64,000 nt of DNA, taken from Streptomyces sp. NBC_01446 (lineage in GTDB: Bacteria > Actinomycetota > Actinomycetes > Streptomycetales > Streptomycetaceae). The translations under genes were made by a program, and so were the position numbers. The stretch is from positions 1,922,001 through 1,986,000 of the forward strand of contig NZ_JAPEPO010000001.1 in the NCBI RefSeq assembly GCF_026340095.1, given 5' to 3'. Below the pieces are notes generated by a model that saw nothing but the letters and a program-made list of their open reading frames with translations, had not been told where the DNA came from and searched no databases. Below, piece by piece: positions 41,154 to 51,458 of this stretch. Within the stretch, counting starts at the first letter, position 1. Every line of letters begins with the position of its first letter.

Positions 41154-41179
41154 CGCCGGGCCGGTGAACGGGTGAAGTG

Positions 41180-41212
41180 GCAGGCGGGCGTGAGGAGTTC
41201 ACGCCCGCCTGC
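41180..41212. terminator. 14-bp stem-loop between convergent genes
   Basis: Arms 41180-41193 and 41199-41212 (GCAGGCGGGCGTGA / TCACGCCCGCCTGC) pair perfectly around a 5-base loop, between the IF-1 stop (41153) and the reductase stop (41230). Confidence 0.85.
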
Positions 41213-41229
41213 TCTCGCATTGCTTCCGC

Positions 41230-41877
41230 TCACTTCCGCCAGAACAGGTGGTGCGTCACCCTGCCGCCCGGGCTGGGCACGACGTCCACGTGGAAGCGGT
41301 CGCGCAGCTCGTCGGGCGACTCCCACAGCCGCGACCCGGATCCCAGCTTCACCGGCGAGACGGCCACGTGCAGGGTGTCGACGAGGTCGGCGTCGAGGAA
41401 CTGGCGGATGACGTTCGCCCCGCCGCCGAGCCGGACATCCTTGCCCTCGGCCGCCTCCTTCGCCTGTTCGAGGACGGTGGCCGGGTCGGCGTCCACGAAG
41501 TGGAACGTGGTGTCGGACAGGGTGATCGACGGCCGCGCGTGGTGGGTCATGACGAACACGGGCGTGTGGAACGGCGGTTCGTCGCCCCACCAGCCCTGCC
41601 ACTCCAGGTCCTGCCAGGGCCCGCGCTGCGGCCCGAACTTGCCGCGGCCCATGATCTCGGCGCCGATGTTGCGGTGGTAATCGCGGACGAGGTAGTCGTC
41701 GAGGCCCCGGGTGCCCCCGGGATCGGTGCGGGTCGGCCAGCTCGCCGTGGCACCGCACCACGAGAACATCTCCCCCGGATCGGCATGCCCGAACGGCCGC
41801 TCCAGACTCTGCCCCTCCCCGGCACCGAACCCGTCACCGGAGACGTTGAAGTTCTGGACCCTCAGCAGCTGCGTCAC
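41230..41877 (-). CDS. Dihydrofolate reductase / RibD C-terminal domain family protein
   Basis: The protein has 215 aa, a single RibD_C/DHFR-like fold. The N-terminal LLRVQNFNVSGDGFGAGEGQ replaces the usual SLDG start. Other blocks are DYLVRDYHRNIGAEIMGRGKFG, PVFVMTHHARPSITLSDTTFHFV, the NADPH-binding VRLGGGANVIRQFLDADLVDTLHVAVSP and the C-terminal beta strand. Such proteins are annotated as pyrimidine or dihydrofolate reductases, but the stand-alone actinobacterial type has no defined substrate. GTG 41877 follows AGGAGG at 5 nt. It is single, between the IF-1 operon (convergent) and acnA (upstream, same strand but behind a terminator). Confidence 0.85.
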   Translation of the reverse strand: MTQLLRVQNFNVSGDGFGAGEGQSLERPFGHADPGEMFSWCGATASWPTRTDPGGTRGLDDYLVRDYHRNIGAEIMGRGKFGPQRGPWQDLEWQGWWGDEPPFHTPVFVMTHHARPSITLSDTTFHFVDADPATVLEQAKEAAEGKDVRLGGGANVIRQFLDADLVDTLHVAVSPVKLGSGSRLWESPDELRDRFHVDVVPSPGGRVTHHLFWRK

Positions 41878-41966
41878 GTGTTCCTCCTGGGTTGCGGGTG
41901 ACAGTGAGGAGACTCCCCCGGCCGGGAGAACTCATCGCCGTCAGGCCAGGCTGCCGGACGCGCAAA

Positions 41967-42000
41967 AGGGCCGCATCCCCGTCGCCGGGGATGCGGCCCT
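41967..42000 (-). terminator. Rho-independent terminator of acnA
   Basis: Arms 41967-41981 and 41986-42000 pair perfectly over 15 bp with a TCGC loop. On the minus strand the stem is followed by a TTTT run (complement of 41963-41966), rare in this genome and a classic intrinsic terminator, 20 bp past the acnA stop. Confidence 0.92.
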
Positions 42001-42019
42001 CAACTGCCCTGCCGACCGC

Positions 42020-44803
<2,784 letters not shown>

Positions 44804-44804
44804 C

Positions 44805-44823
44805 TAAGGTAAAGCTAAGTTAG
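44805..44823. promoter_or_regulatory. Possible iron box (DmdR/IdeR-type) upstream of acnA
   Basis: TAAGGTAAAGCTAAGTTAG matches the actinobacterial iron-box consensus TTAGGTTAGGCTAACCTAA at 13 of 19 positions, including the central GCTAA. It lies 68 bp upstream of the acnA start. Iron control of an Fe-S aconitase makes sense, but the match is partial. Confidence 0.35.
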
Positions 44824-44866
44824 GTAACCCTTACTCAGCATGGCGGCTGCGGTGTGCCTCTATAGA

Positions 44867-44884
44867 TATCTCGATGTCGAGATA
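44867..44884. promoter_or_regulatory. 18-bp perfect palindromic operator, copy 1 (acnA side)
   Basis: TATCTCGATGTCGAGATA is an 8-bp inverted repeat around TG. It shares the frame TATCTC-N6-GAGATA with copy 2. It lies 130 bp upstream of acnA and 186 bp upstream of the XRE-MurA gene. The shape fits MarR-family operators; TamR is known to act on aconitase promoters in Streptomyces. Confidence 0.65.
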
Positions 44885-45042
44885 ACTCTAATACATGAGG
44901 CCGGACTGGTCATGCCCGGGTTTCGCCGAGCCGTCCCGCCGCGCCACCGGCGGACCGCCCTCCCCATCGTCCCGCACGCGCGCCGGCGCGCCACCAGGGC
45001 CGATTGACGGCCCGTCACCCCAATGGACCCACCGGAATGCGG

Positions 45043-45060
45043 CATCTCATATCTGAGATA
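45043..45060. promoter_or_regulatory. 18-bp palindromic operator, copy 2 (XRE-MurA side)
   Basis: CATCTCATATCTGAGATA has arms ATCTCA/TGAGAT around four bases and agrees with copy 1 in 11 of the 12 outer positions. It ends 10 bp before the XRE-MurA ATG and overlaps the only plausible -10, so binding should block that promoter. Confidence 0.65.
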
Positions 45061-45070
45061 GCCTGCCGCC

Positions 45071-46600
45071 ATGGCAGACGACTACCTCGTACGTATCGGC
45101 AAGCTCATCCGTGACGCCCGACAGCACCGGGGCTGGACACAGTCGCAGCTCGCCGAGGCGCTCGGTACCAGCCAGAGCGCCGTCAACCGCATCGAGCGCG
45201 GCAACCAAAACATCAGCCTTGAGATGATCGCCCGAATAGGCGAGGCTCTCGACAGTGAAATCGTCTCTCTGGGCTACTCGGGTCCGATGCACCTGCGCGT
45301 GGTCGGCGGCCGCCGCCTGTCCGGGTCGATCGACGTGAAGACGAGCAAGAACGCCTGCGTGGCGCTGCTGTGCGCCTCGCTCCTCAACAGGGGCCGCACG
45401 GTCCTGCGCCGCGTCGCCCGCATCGAGGAGGTCTACCGCCTCCTCGAGGTCCTGAACTCCATCGGTGTCCGCACCCGGTGGATCAACGACGGCGTGGACC
45501 TGGAGATCGTGCCGCCGGCCGCCCTCGACATGGACGCCATCGATGCCGCCGCCGCCCGCCGCACGCGCTCGATCATCATGTTCCTCGGCCCGCTCCTGCA
45601 CCGCCTCGACCACTTCAAGCTGCCGTATGCGGGCGGCTGCGACCTCGGCACCCGCACCATCGAGCCGCACATGATCGCGCTGCGCCGGTTCGGCCTGGAC
45701 ATCACGGCGACCGAGGGGCTCTACCACGCGCAGGTCGAGGCAGGTGTCGCCCCCACCCGGCCGATCGTGCTGACCGAGCGCGGCGACACCGTGACCGAGA
45801 ACGCGCTGCTCGCGGCCGCCCGCCACGACGGCGTCACCGTCATCCGCAACGCCTCCTCGAACTACATGGTCCAGGACCTCTGCTTCTTCCTCGAGGCCCT
45901 GGGCATACGCGTCGAGGGCATCGGCACGACCACCCTCACCGTGCACGGCGTGCCGCAGATCGACGTCGACGTCGACTACTCGCCGTCCGAGGACCCGGTC
46001 GAGGCGATGAGCCTGCTGGCCGCCGCGGTGGTCACGGAGTCCGAACTGACGGTGAAGCGGGTGCCGATCGAGTTCCTGGAGATCGAGCTCGCGGTCCTGG
46101 AGGAGATGGGCCTCGACCACGACCGCACGGCCGAGTACTTCGCGGACAACGGCCGTACGCGCCTGGTGGACCTCACCGTCCGGCCCTCCAAACTGGAGGC
46201 GCCGATCGACAAGATCCACCCGATGCCGTTCCCCGGCCTCAACATCGACAACGTGCCCTTCTTCGCGGCCATCGCGGCGGCGGCCCAGGGCCAGACCCTC
46301 ATCCACGACTGGGTCTACGACAACCGCGCGATCTATCTCACGGACCTGAACCGGCTCGGCGGGCGCCTCCAGTTGCTCGACCCGCACCGCGTCCTCGTCG
46401 AGGGCCCGACGCGCTGGCGCGCCGCCGAGATGATGTGCCCGCCCGCACTGCGCCCCGCCGTCGTCGTGCTCCTCGCGATGATGGCCGCCGAGGGCACGTC
46501 CGTACTGCGCAACGTCTACGTGATCAACCGCGGCTACGAGGACCTGGCCGAGCGGCTCAACTCCGTTGGCGCACAGATCGAGACGTTCCGGGACATCTGA
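45071..46600 (+). CDS. XRE-type HTH fused to UDP-GlcNAc 1-carboxyvinyltransferase (MurA)-like enzyme
   Basis: The protein has 509 aa. Residues 6-68 are a complete XRE/Cro HTH (LIRDARQHRGWTQSQLAEAL, SQSAVNRIERGNQNIS). From about 72 to the end is an EPSP-synthase-fold MurA domain. MurA active-site features are kept: the Lys-Asn pair in KTSKNACVALLCASLL, the PEP-attacking cysteine in YAGGCDLGTRTIEP, and the conserved Asp region PGLNIDNVPFFAA. True MurA makes UDP-GlcNAc-enolpyruvate for peptidoglycan; Streptomyces have a separate stand-alone MurA. This fusion could be a metabolite-sensing regulator that uses the MurA domain to bind UDP-GlcNAc or PEP, a dual-function enzyme, or an autoregulated MurA. 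It corresponds in position to SCO5998 (from memory). Confidence 0.88.
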   Translation: MADDYLVRIGKLIRDARQHRGWTQSQLAEALGTSQSAVNRIERGNQNISLEMIARIGEALDSEIVSLGYSGPMHLRVVGGRRLSGSIDVKTSKNACVALLCASLLNRGRTVLRRVARIEEVYRLLEVLNSIGVRTRWINDGVDLEIVPPAALDMDAIDAAAARRTRSIIMFLGPLLHRLDHFKLPYAGGCDLGTRTIEPHMIALRRFGLDITATEGLYHAQVEAGVAPTRPIVLTERGDTVTENALLAAARHDGVTVIRNASSNYMVQDLCFFLEALGIRVEGIGTTTLTVHGVPQIDVDVDYSPSEDPVEAMSLLAAAVVTESELTVKRVPIEFLEIELAVLEEMGLDHDRTAEYFADNGRTRLVDLTVRPSKLEAPIDKIHPMPFPGLNIDNVPFFAAIAAAAQGQTLIHDWVYDNRAIYLTDLNRLGGRLQLLDPHRVLVEGPTRWRAAEMMCPPALRPAVVVLLAMMAAEGTSVLRNVYVINRGYEDLAERLNSVGAQIETFRDI

Positions 46601-46615
46601 CGCGATCGGCGTCGT

Positions 46616-47548
46616 TCAGGGCCGCGGGAAGAGGTTGAGCAGTTCCTCTTCCGCGGCCCATCGGCGTACCTGCTCCACGATCAGGCGCTCGGCGCGCGGA
46701 CGGAAGGCCGCCGAGCCGCCGGCCACGTGCGGGGTGATGAGGACGCCGGGGGCGTGGCGCAGGGCGTGGTCCGCCGGGAGGGGCTCCGGGTCGGTGACGT
46801 CGAGGGCGGCGCGCAGCCGGCCCGTGACGGTCTCGGCGAGCAGGGCCTCGGTGTCGAGGGTGCGGCCGCGACCGACGTTGACGACGAGGGCGCCGTCCGG
46901 CAGTGCGGCCATTTCCTTCGGGCCGAACAGGCCGACCGTGGCCGGGTTCTCGGGCAGGACGAGGACCACGACGTCGAGGCCGGGGAGCAGTTCGGGCAGG
47001 TCGGCGATCGCGTGGACCTGCTCCTCGGGGCGGGCGCGCCGGGCGACGCGGACGACGTCGGCCTCGCAGGCGAGGAGCCGGGCCTCCAGCGCCGAGCCGA
47101 TCGAGCCGTAGCCGACGATCGCGACGCGGCTGTCGGCGAGCGAGCGCGTGAAGTGCGGGTCCCAGCGGCCGGCCACCTGGTCGGCCGCCCAGCGGGGCAG
47201 TTCGCGCTGGGCCGCGAGGATGAGGCCGAGGGCGTGCTCCGCCGTGGAGGCGTCGTGCAGGCCGCGGCCGTTGTGCAGGGTGACGCCCTCGGGCAGCTGC
47301 GGCTGGAGCTTCTCGACTCCGGCACTGAGGGACTGGACGGCGCGCAGGCGCGGGAGCCGCGGCAGCAGCCGGTCCGCGTCCGGGACCGCGTAGGGCATCA
47401 CCCAGAACTCCACGGCGTCCAGGACGTCTTGCGGGAGTTCTGACGCGGGCGTCACGCCGTCCCACACGTGGACGCGGACGCCGTCGGGCCAGGGGCCGTG
47501 GCGCCGGTCGAGCTGCGGCCAGGGGACGAGCACGTCGGTATCGGTCAT
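46616..47548 (-). CDS. D-isomer-specific 2-hydroxyacid dehydrogenase
   Basis: From ATG 47548 the protein is 310 aa. The NAD-binding domain has VAIVGYGSIGSALEARLLAC (GxGxxG) in the middle. The catalytic triad is suggested by the Arg in VVNVGRGRTLDTEAL, the Glu near VTDPEPLPADHAL and the His in LITPHVAGG. It reduces or oxidises D-2-hydroxyacids with NAD(P)(H), and the short form with an N-terminal PWPQLD start resembles glyoxylate/hydroxypyruvate-type reductases. ATG follows AAGGAG at 9 nt. It is divergent from the MFS transporter gene over 130 bp that contain a TTTCC-N7-GGAAA repeat, and convergent with the XRE-MurA gene with only 15 bp between stops. Confidence 0.9.
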   Translation of the reverse strand: MTDTDVLVPWPQLDRRHGPWPDGVRVHVWDGVTPASELPQDVLDAVEFWVMPYAVPDADRLLPRLPRLRAVQSLSAGVEKLQPQLPEGVTLHNGRGLHDASTAEHALGLILAAQRELPRWAADQVAGRWDPHFTRSLADSRVAIVGYGSIGSALEARLLACEADVVRVARRARPEEQVHAIADLPELLPGLDVVVLVLPENPATVGLFGPKEMAALPDGALVVNVGRGRTLDTEALLAETVTGRLRAALDVTDPEPLPADHALRHAPGVLITPHVAGGSAAFRPRAERLIVEQVRRWAAEEELLNLFPRP

Positions 47549-47646
47549 CGCGGGTTTCTCCTTCGGCTGCTTGCCGTCACGGTATGCGGGCGACCCATTG
47601 ACCCGGCCGCCACTCCCTCGTAGCGTCTTCCCGCCCAGTGAAACAC

Positions 47647-47663
47647 TTTCCATCTCACGGAAA
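47647..47663. promoter_or_regulatory. Inverted repeat TTTCC-N7-GGAAA, candidate IclR-family operator
   Basis: The 17-bp imperfect palindrome ends 15 bp before the MFS transporter ATG and lies between this gene and the divergent dehydrogenase. An IclR regulator is encoded directly after the transporter, so it is the likely ligand-responsive repressor or activator. Confidence 0.45.
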
Positions 47664-47678
47664 ACAGGGGGTCAAGGG

Positions 47679-49007
47679 ATGACAACGCCGTCGCCCTCCC
47701 GGCCGTCCACCGGCGGCTTCTGGAGCTCGACCCGCGCCCGGCACCTGATACCGGTCGCGTTCATCACGTACTCGCTCGCCTATCTCGACAAGTCGAACTA
47801 CGCGATCGCCTCCGCCGGTGGCATGGCCGACGAGCTGCATCTGTCCGCGGGCCTCGACTCGCTGATCGCCGCGTCGTTCTTCCTCGGCTACTTCTTCTTC
47901 CAGATCCCCGGCACGATCTACGCCGAGCAGCGCAGCGCGCGCCGGCTCGTCGCCTGGTCGACGGTGCTGTGGGGGCTTCTCGCCGTGGTGCAGGGCCTGC
48001 TGAGCAGCCCCGGGCAGCTGATCGCCGTGCGGTTCGCGCTCGGTGTCGTCGAGGGCGCGGTGCTGCCGTCGATGGTGATGCTGCTCAGCCGCTGGTTCAC
48101 GCACGGCGAGCGCGGCCGCGCCAACACCCTGCTCATCCTGGGCAATCCGGTCACCGTGATGTGGCTGTCCGCCCTGTCCGGCTGGCTGGTGTCGGTCACC
48201 GACTGGCGCGTGATGTTCATCGTCGAGGGAGTGCCCTCGGTCATCTGGGGCCTCCTCTGCCTGCGGCTCGTCAAGGACCGCCCCGAGGACGCCAGGTGGG
48301 TCGCCCCGGCCGAACTGGAAGTCCTGCGCGGGGACCGCGCCTCCGTGCCCGCCGCCTCCGGGAACCTCCGCGAGGAGTACGGCAAGGTCCTGCGCTCGCG
48401 GCCCGTGCTGCTGATGGCCGTGCAGTACTTCTTCTGGTCGTTCGGCATGTACGGCTTCATCTTCTGGCTGCCGTCGATCGTGAAGAAGGGCTCGGGCGAG
48501 GGCATCGGCGCCACCGGTCTGCTGACCGCCGTGCCGTACGCCTTCGCGGTCGTCGCGATGCTGCTCAACTCGCGCCTGTCCGACCGCAGCGGGCGGCGCA
48601 AGGCGGCCGTGTGGCCCTGGCTCGCCGCCGGCGGACTCGCCCTGTTCGGCTCGTACGCGGCCGGGCCCCACTTCCCCGTGGCTCTCGCGCTGCTCGTGGT
48701 GGCGGGCCTGTGCCTGTACGCGCCCTACGGCCCGTACTTCGCGCTCGTCTCCACGCTCGCCCCGGCGGGCGTCTCGGGCGCGGCGGTGGCGATGGTCAAC
48801 TCGTTCGGCGCGCTGGGCTCGTTCGCCGGGACGTATCTCGTGGGCTGGGTACGCGGCACGTCCCTCGGGGACGCGGGGGCCTTCGCGTTCATGGCGGCGG
48901 GCGCGCTGGTCTCGGCCGCGCTGATGCTGGCGGTGCACGAGCCCCGTCCGTCCGGTACCCGCCCGGGTACGGTGAACCGGCAGCCCACCACTGCCACCAC
49001 CACCTGA
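47679..49007 (+). CDS. MFS transporter, anion:cation symporter (ACS) type
   Basis: The protein has 442 aa with 12 predicted membrane helices. The ACS-family signatures are AYLDKSNYAIASAGGMADEL in helix 1 (the YxDRxN-like motif), SLIAASFFLGYFFFQIPGTIYAEQRSARR (loop 2-3 motif, quoted in part: GTIYAEQRSARR), RFALGVVEGAVLPSMVMLLSRWF and SRLSDRSGRRK (loop 8-9). ACS members import organic anions such as hydroxyacids, tartrate, galactarate or aromatic acids with protons. The neighbouring hydroxyacid dehydrogenase and IclR regulator suggest a hydroxyacid or aromatic acid substrate. ATG 47679 is preceded by AGGGGGTCAAGGG. A His/Thr-rich tail ends the protein. Confidence 0.88.
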   Translation: MTTPSPSRPSTGGFWSSTRARHLIPVAFITYSLAYLDKSNYAIASAGGMADELHLSAGLDSLIAASFFLGYFFFQIPGTIYAEQRSARRLVAWSTVLWGLLAVVQGLLSSPGQLIAVRFALGVVEGAVLPSMVMLLSRWFTHGERGRANTLLILGNPVTVMWLSALSGWLVSVTDWRVMFIVEGVPSVIWGLLCLRLVKDRPEDARWVAPAELEVLRGDRASVPAASGNLREEYGKVLRSRPVLLMAVQYFFWSFGMYGFIFWLPSIVKKGSGEGIGATGLLTAVPYAFAVVAMLLNSRLSDRSGRRKAAVWPWLAAGGLALFGSYAAGPHFPVALALLVVAGLCLYAPYGPYFALVSTLAPAGVSGAAVAMVNSFGALGSFAGTYLVGWVRGTSLGDAGAFAFMAAGALVSAALMLAVHEPRPSGTRPGTVNRQPTTATTT

Positions 49008-49061
49008 GTGCGCCGGGGACCGGTCCCGGCGTTCGGACGCAGCACACGGGAGACGAGCAGC

Positions 49062-49823
49062 GTGACCACGACGTCCGGCGACGACATGCTCGGCCGGGGC
49101 CTGCGACTCCTCACCGTGCTGGCCGACCATCCCGCGGGCCTCGGGGTGAGCGCCGCGGCCCGCGCCGCGGCGCTCCCGGTCAGCAGCGCCCACCGGCTCC
49201 TCGGCCGGCTCGCCGCCGAACGGTTCGTGGCGTACGACGAGGACACCCGGCGCTACGCGCTGGGGGCCCGGGTGCTCGAACTGTCGCGGGGATTCCAGCG
49301 CTCACCGGCCGGCTACTCCGCGGCGGCGGCGCCGATGCGCAGGCTCGCCGACCGCACGGGCCTGCCCGCCATCGCGGGCATCCTCCACGACACGGACGTG
49401 CTGCTCGTCCTCACCGCGCAGGGCACGCAGCACCTTCAGCTGCGCAGCGCGGAAGGCACCCGTAACGCCTGGCACGCGACCTCGCTCGGCAAGGTCCTCG
49501 TCGCGGGCCTGCCCGAGCGCGAGCGCGACGAGCTGCTCGCGGCCGGCCTGAGCGCGGTCACCGCCCGCACGGTGACCGACCCGGCGGCGGTCCGCGAGGA
49601 GCTCGACGCCGTGCGCGAGCGCGGCTGGGCCGAGGTCGACGAGGAGAACGAGGTCGGCGTCCGGTCGATCGCCGTCGCCGTGCCCCCGCCGCACGGACAG
49701 GCGCCGCGCCTCGCCGTCTCGCTCGGCGCGGCCGTCGCCCTGACCGGCGCCGACGAACTGCGCGCGCACGTCCCGGCCCTGCGCGCGTGCGCGGAGGACA
49801 TCGCGGCGCACATGGACCACTGA
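49062..49823 (+). CDS. IclR-family transcriptional regulator
   Basis: From GTG 49062 the protein is 253 aa. The N-terminal winged HTH (about 10-65) reads GLRLLTVLADHPAGLGVSAA, ALPVSSAHRLLGRLAAERFV. The GAF-like effector domain includes LPAIAGILHDTDVLLVLTAQ, AWHATSLGKVLVAGLPERE and EENEVGVRSIAVAVPPPHG, the usual IclR ligand pocket blocks. It probably senses the compound carried by the upstream MFS transporter (54 bp apart) and may bind the TTTCC-N7-GGAAA repeat before that gene. An upstream frame to 49008 lacks a ribosome site; GGGAG lies about 10 nt before the GTG. Confidence 0.9.
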   Translation: MTTTSGDDMLGRGLRLLTVLADHPAGLGVSAAARAAALPVSSAHRLLGRLAAERFVAYDEDTRRYALGARVLELSRGFQRSPAGYSAAAAPMRRLADRTGLPAIAGILHDTDVLLVLTAQGTQHLQLRSAEGTRNAWHATSLGKVLVAGLPERERDELLAAGLSAVTARTVTDPAAVREELDAVRERGWAEVDEENEVGVRSIAVAVPPPHGQAPRLAVSLGAAVALTGADELRAHVPALRACAEDIAAHMDH

Positions 49824-49917
49824 GCGGGTCTCCGGGTGTGACGGACGCCGCCCGGTGACATGGATCCCGGGGAGGGCGGCCACCGGGCCCCCGCACCGCT
49901 CCCGGGAGGAACGCACG

Positions 49918-50970
49918 ATGACCGAGCTGATGAAGGCCGTCCAGTACCGCACGGTGGGTGCCGCTCCCGAAGTCGTGCAGATCCCCGTGCCCGCCCCCGG
50001 TCCCGGCCAGGTGCTGCTGCGGATGACGGCGGCCGGTGTCTGCCACTCCGACATCGCCGTGATGAGCTGGCCCGCCGATCAGCTGGGCTTCCCGCTGCCG
50101 CTCACGCTCGGCCACGAGGGCGTCGGCACGGTCGCGACGGTGGGTGACGGGGTGGTGGCCGTCGAGGTCGGCGACGCGGTCGCCGTCTACGGGCCGTGGG
50201 GCTGCGGCACCTGCGCCAAGTGCGCGGAAGGCAAGGAGAATTACTGTCTGCGCGCCAAGGAACTCGGCATCTACCCGCCCGGCCTCGGCGCGCCCGGCGC
50301 CATGGCCGAGTACATGATCGTGGACAGCCCCCGTCATCTCGTGCCGCTCGGCGCCCTCGACCCGGTGCAGGCGGTGCCGCTGACCGACGCCGGCCTGACG
50401 CCGTACCACGCGATCAAGCGGTCGTTGCCGAAGCTGGTGCCGGGGTCGACGGCCGTCGTGATCGGCACGGGCGGGCTCGGGCACGTCGCGATCCAGCTCC
50501 TGCGCGCGCTGTCCCCGGCCTGGGTGATCGCGCTCGACGTGAACGAGGAGAAACTGGCGCTCGCCCGCGAGGTGGGCGCCCATGAGGCGATCCTGTCGGA
50601 CGGCGAATCCGTGGCTGTCGTCAGGGAGTTGACCGGCGGCAAGGGCGCCGAGGCGGTCTTCGACTTCGTCGGGGCCACGCCGACGGTGGCGACGGCGGGC
50701 GGCTGTGTGGCGGCCGAGGGCGATGTCACCATCGTCGGCCTCGGCGGCGGCAGTCTCGCGGTCGGCTTCGGCACCACGCCGTACGAGGCGTCGGTGACGG
50801 CGCCGTACTGGGGCAGCCGCGGCGAGCTGATGGAGGTGCTCGACCTGGCGCGGTCCGGGGTCATCTCCGTGCACGTGGAGACGTACGGCATCGACGACGC
50901 GCCCACCGCCTACCAGCGGCTGCACGACGGGGCCGTGCGCGGACGCGCGGTGATCCTGCCGCAGGAGTAG
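49918..50970 (+). CDS. Zinc-dependent alcohol dehydrogenase
   Basis: From ATG 49918 the protein is 350 aa, a typical medium-chain dehydrogenase. Catalytic zinc ligands are in AAGVCHSD (Cys) and LTLGHEGVGTV (His-Glu). The structural zinc site has the cysteines of WGCGTCAKCAEGKENYC. The NAD-binding motif is VVIGTGGLGHVAIQLLRAL, followed by the acidic residue in VIALDVNEEKLALA that favours NAD(H). It oxidises a primary or secondary alcohol; the substrate is not determined. GGGAGGA lies 9 nt before the ATG. It follows the IclR gene by 94 bp in the same orientation and may belong to the same catabolic unit. Confidence 0.93.
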   Translation: MTELMKAVQYRTVGAAPEVVQIPVPAPGPGQVLLRMTAAGVCHSDIAVMSWPADQLGFPLPLTLGHEGVGTVATVGDGVVAVEVGDAVAVYGPWGCGTCAKCAEGKENYCLRAKELGIYPPGLGAPGAMAEYMIVDSPRHLVPLGALDPVQAVPLTDAGLTPYHAIKRSLPKLVPGSTAVVIGTGGLGHVAIQLLRALSPAWVIALDVNEEKLALAREVGAHEAILSDGESVAVVRELTGGKGAEAVFDFVGATPTVATAGGCVAAEGDVTIVGLGGGSLAVGFGTTPYEASVTAPYWGSRGELMEVLDLARSGVISVHVETYGIDDAPTAYQRLHDGAVRGRAVILPQE

Positions 50971-51053
50971 CGGCCGGCCCCTCACATCGGGGTGCGGGCA
51001 TGCTCCTCGGGCTCCGTGCCGGGGCTCACCGGCCGGCACCGGCGGACCCCGCC

Positions 51054-51458
51054 CTAGTGGGGCAGGACCGCCAGGCCGTCCAGTTCCACCAGAGCCTGCT
51101 CGTCCCACAGCCGGGTCGTGCCGATCACCGCCATCGCCGGGTAGTCGCGGCCCGCCGACTCGCGCCAGATCCGCCCGAGTTCGCGGGCGTGGGTGCGGTA
51201 GTCGGCGATGTCGGTGGCGTAGACGGTGACGCGGGCGAGGGTGTCGGGGGTGCCTCCCGCGTGGCGCAGGGCCGTGAGGAGGTTGGTCAGGGCCCGCTCG
51301 AACTGCTCCGGGAGCGTGTCTCCGGTGATCTTGCCGTCCGCGTCGAGGGCGGTCTGGCCGGCGAGGAAGACGAGGCGGCCGCCGGTGGCGGTGACGGCGT
51401 GCGAGAAGCCGGTGGGCGGGGAGAGTTCGGGTGGATTGATCCGCTCGATGCCGCTCAC
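51054..51458 (-). CDS. RidA/YjgF-family enamine/imine deaminase
   Basis: From GTG 51458 the protein is 134 aa, normal for the family. Recognisable blocks are INPPELSPPTGFSHAV at the N-terminus, LVFLAGQTALDADGKI, LTNLLTALRHAGGTPDTLARVTVYATDI, and the C-terminal DEQALVELDGLAVLP, where the usual catalytic Arg of the 'R..E' site is not obvious. RidA proteins hydrolyse reactive enamines/imines to ketones and ammonia. The GTG overlaps the acyl-CoA dehydrogenase stop (GTGA), so it is translated with it. In this cluster it could remove nitrogen from an amino-enoyl-CoA intermediate (inference). It is convergent with the alcohol dehydrogenase gene. Confidence 0.88.
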   Translation of the reverse strand: MSGIERINPPELSPPTGFSHAVTATGGRLVFLAGQTALDADGKITGDTLPEQFERALTNLLTALRHAGGTPDTLARVTVYATDIADYRTHARELGRIWRESAGRDYPAMAVIGTTRLWDEQALVELDGLAVLPH

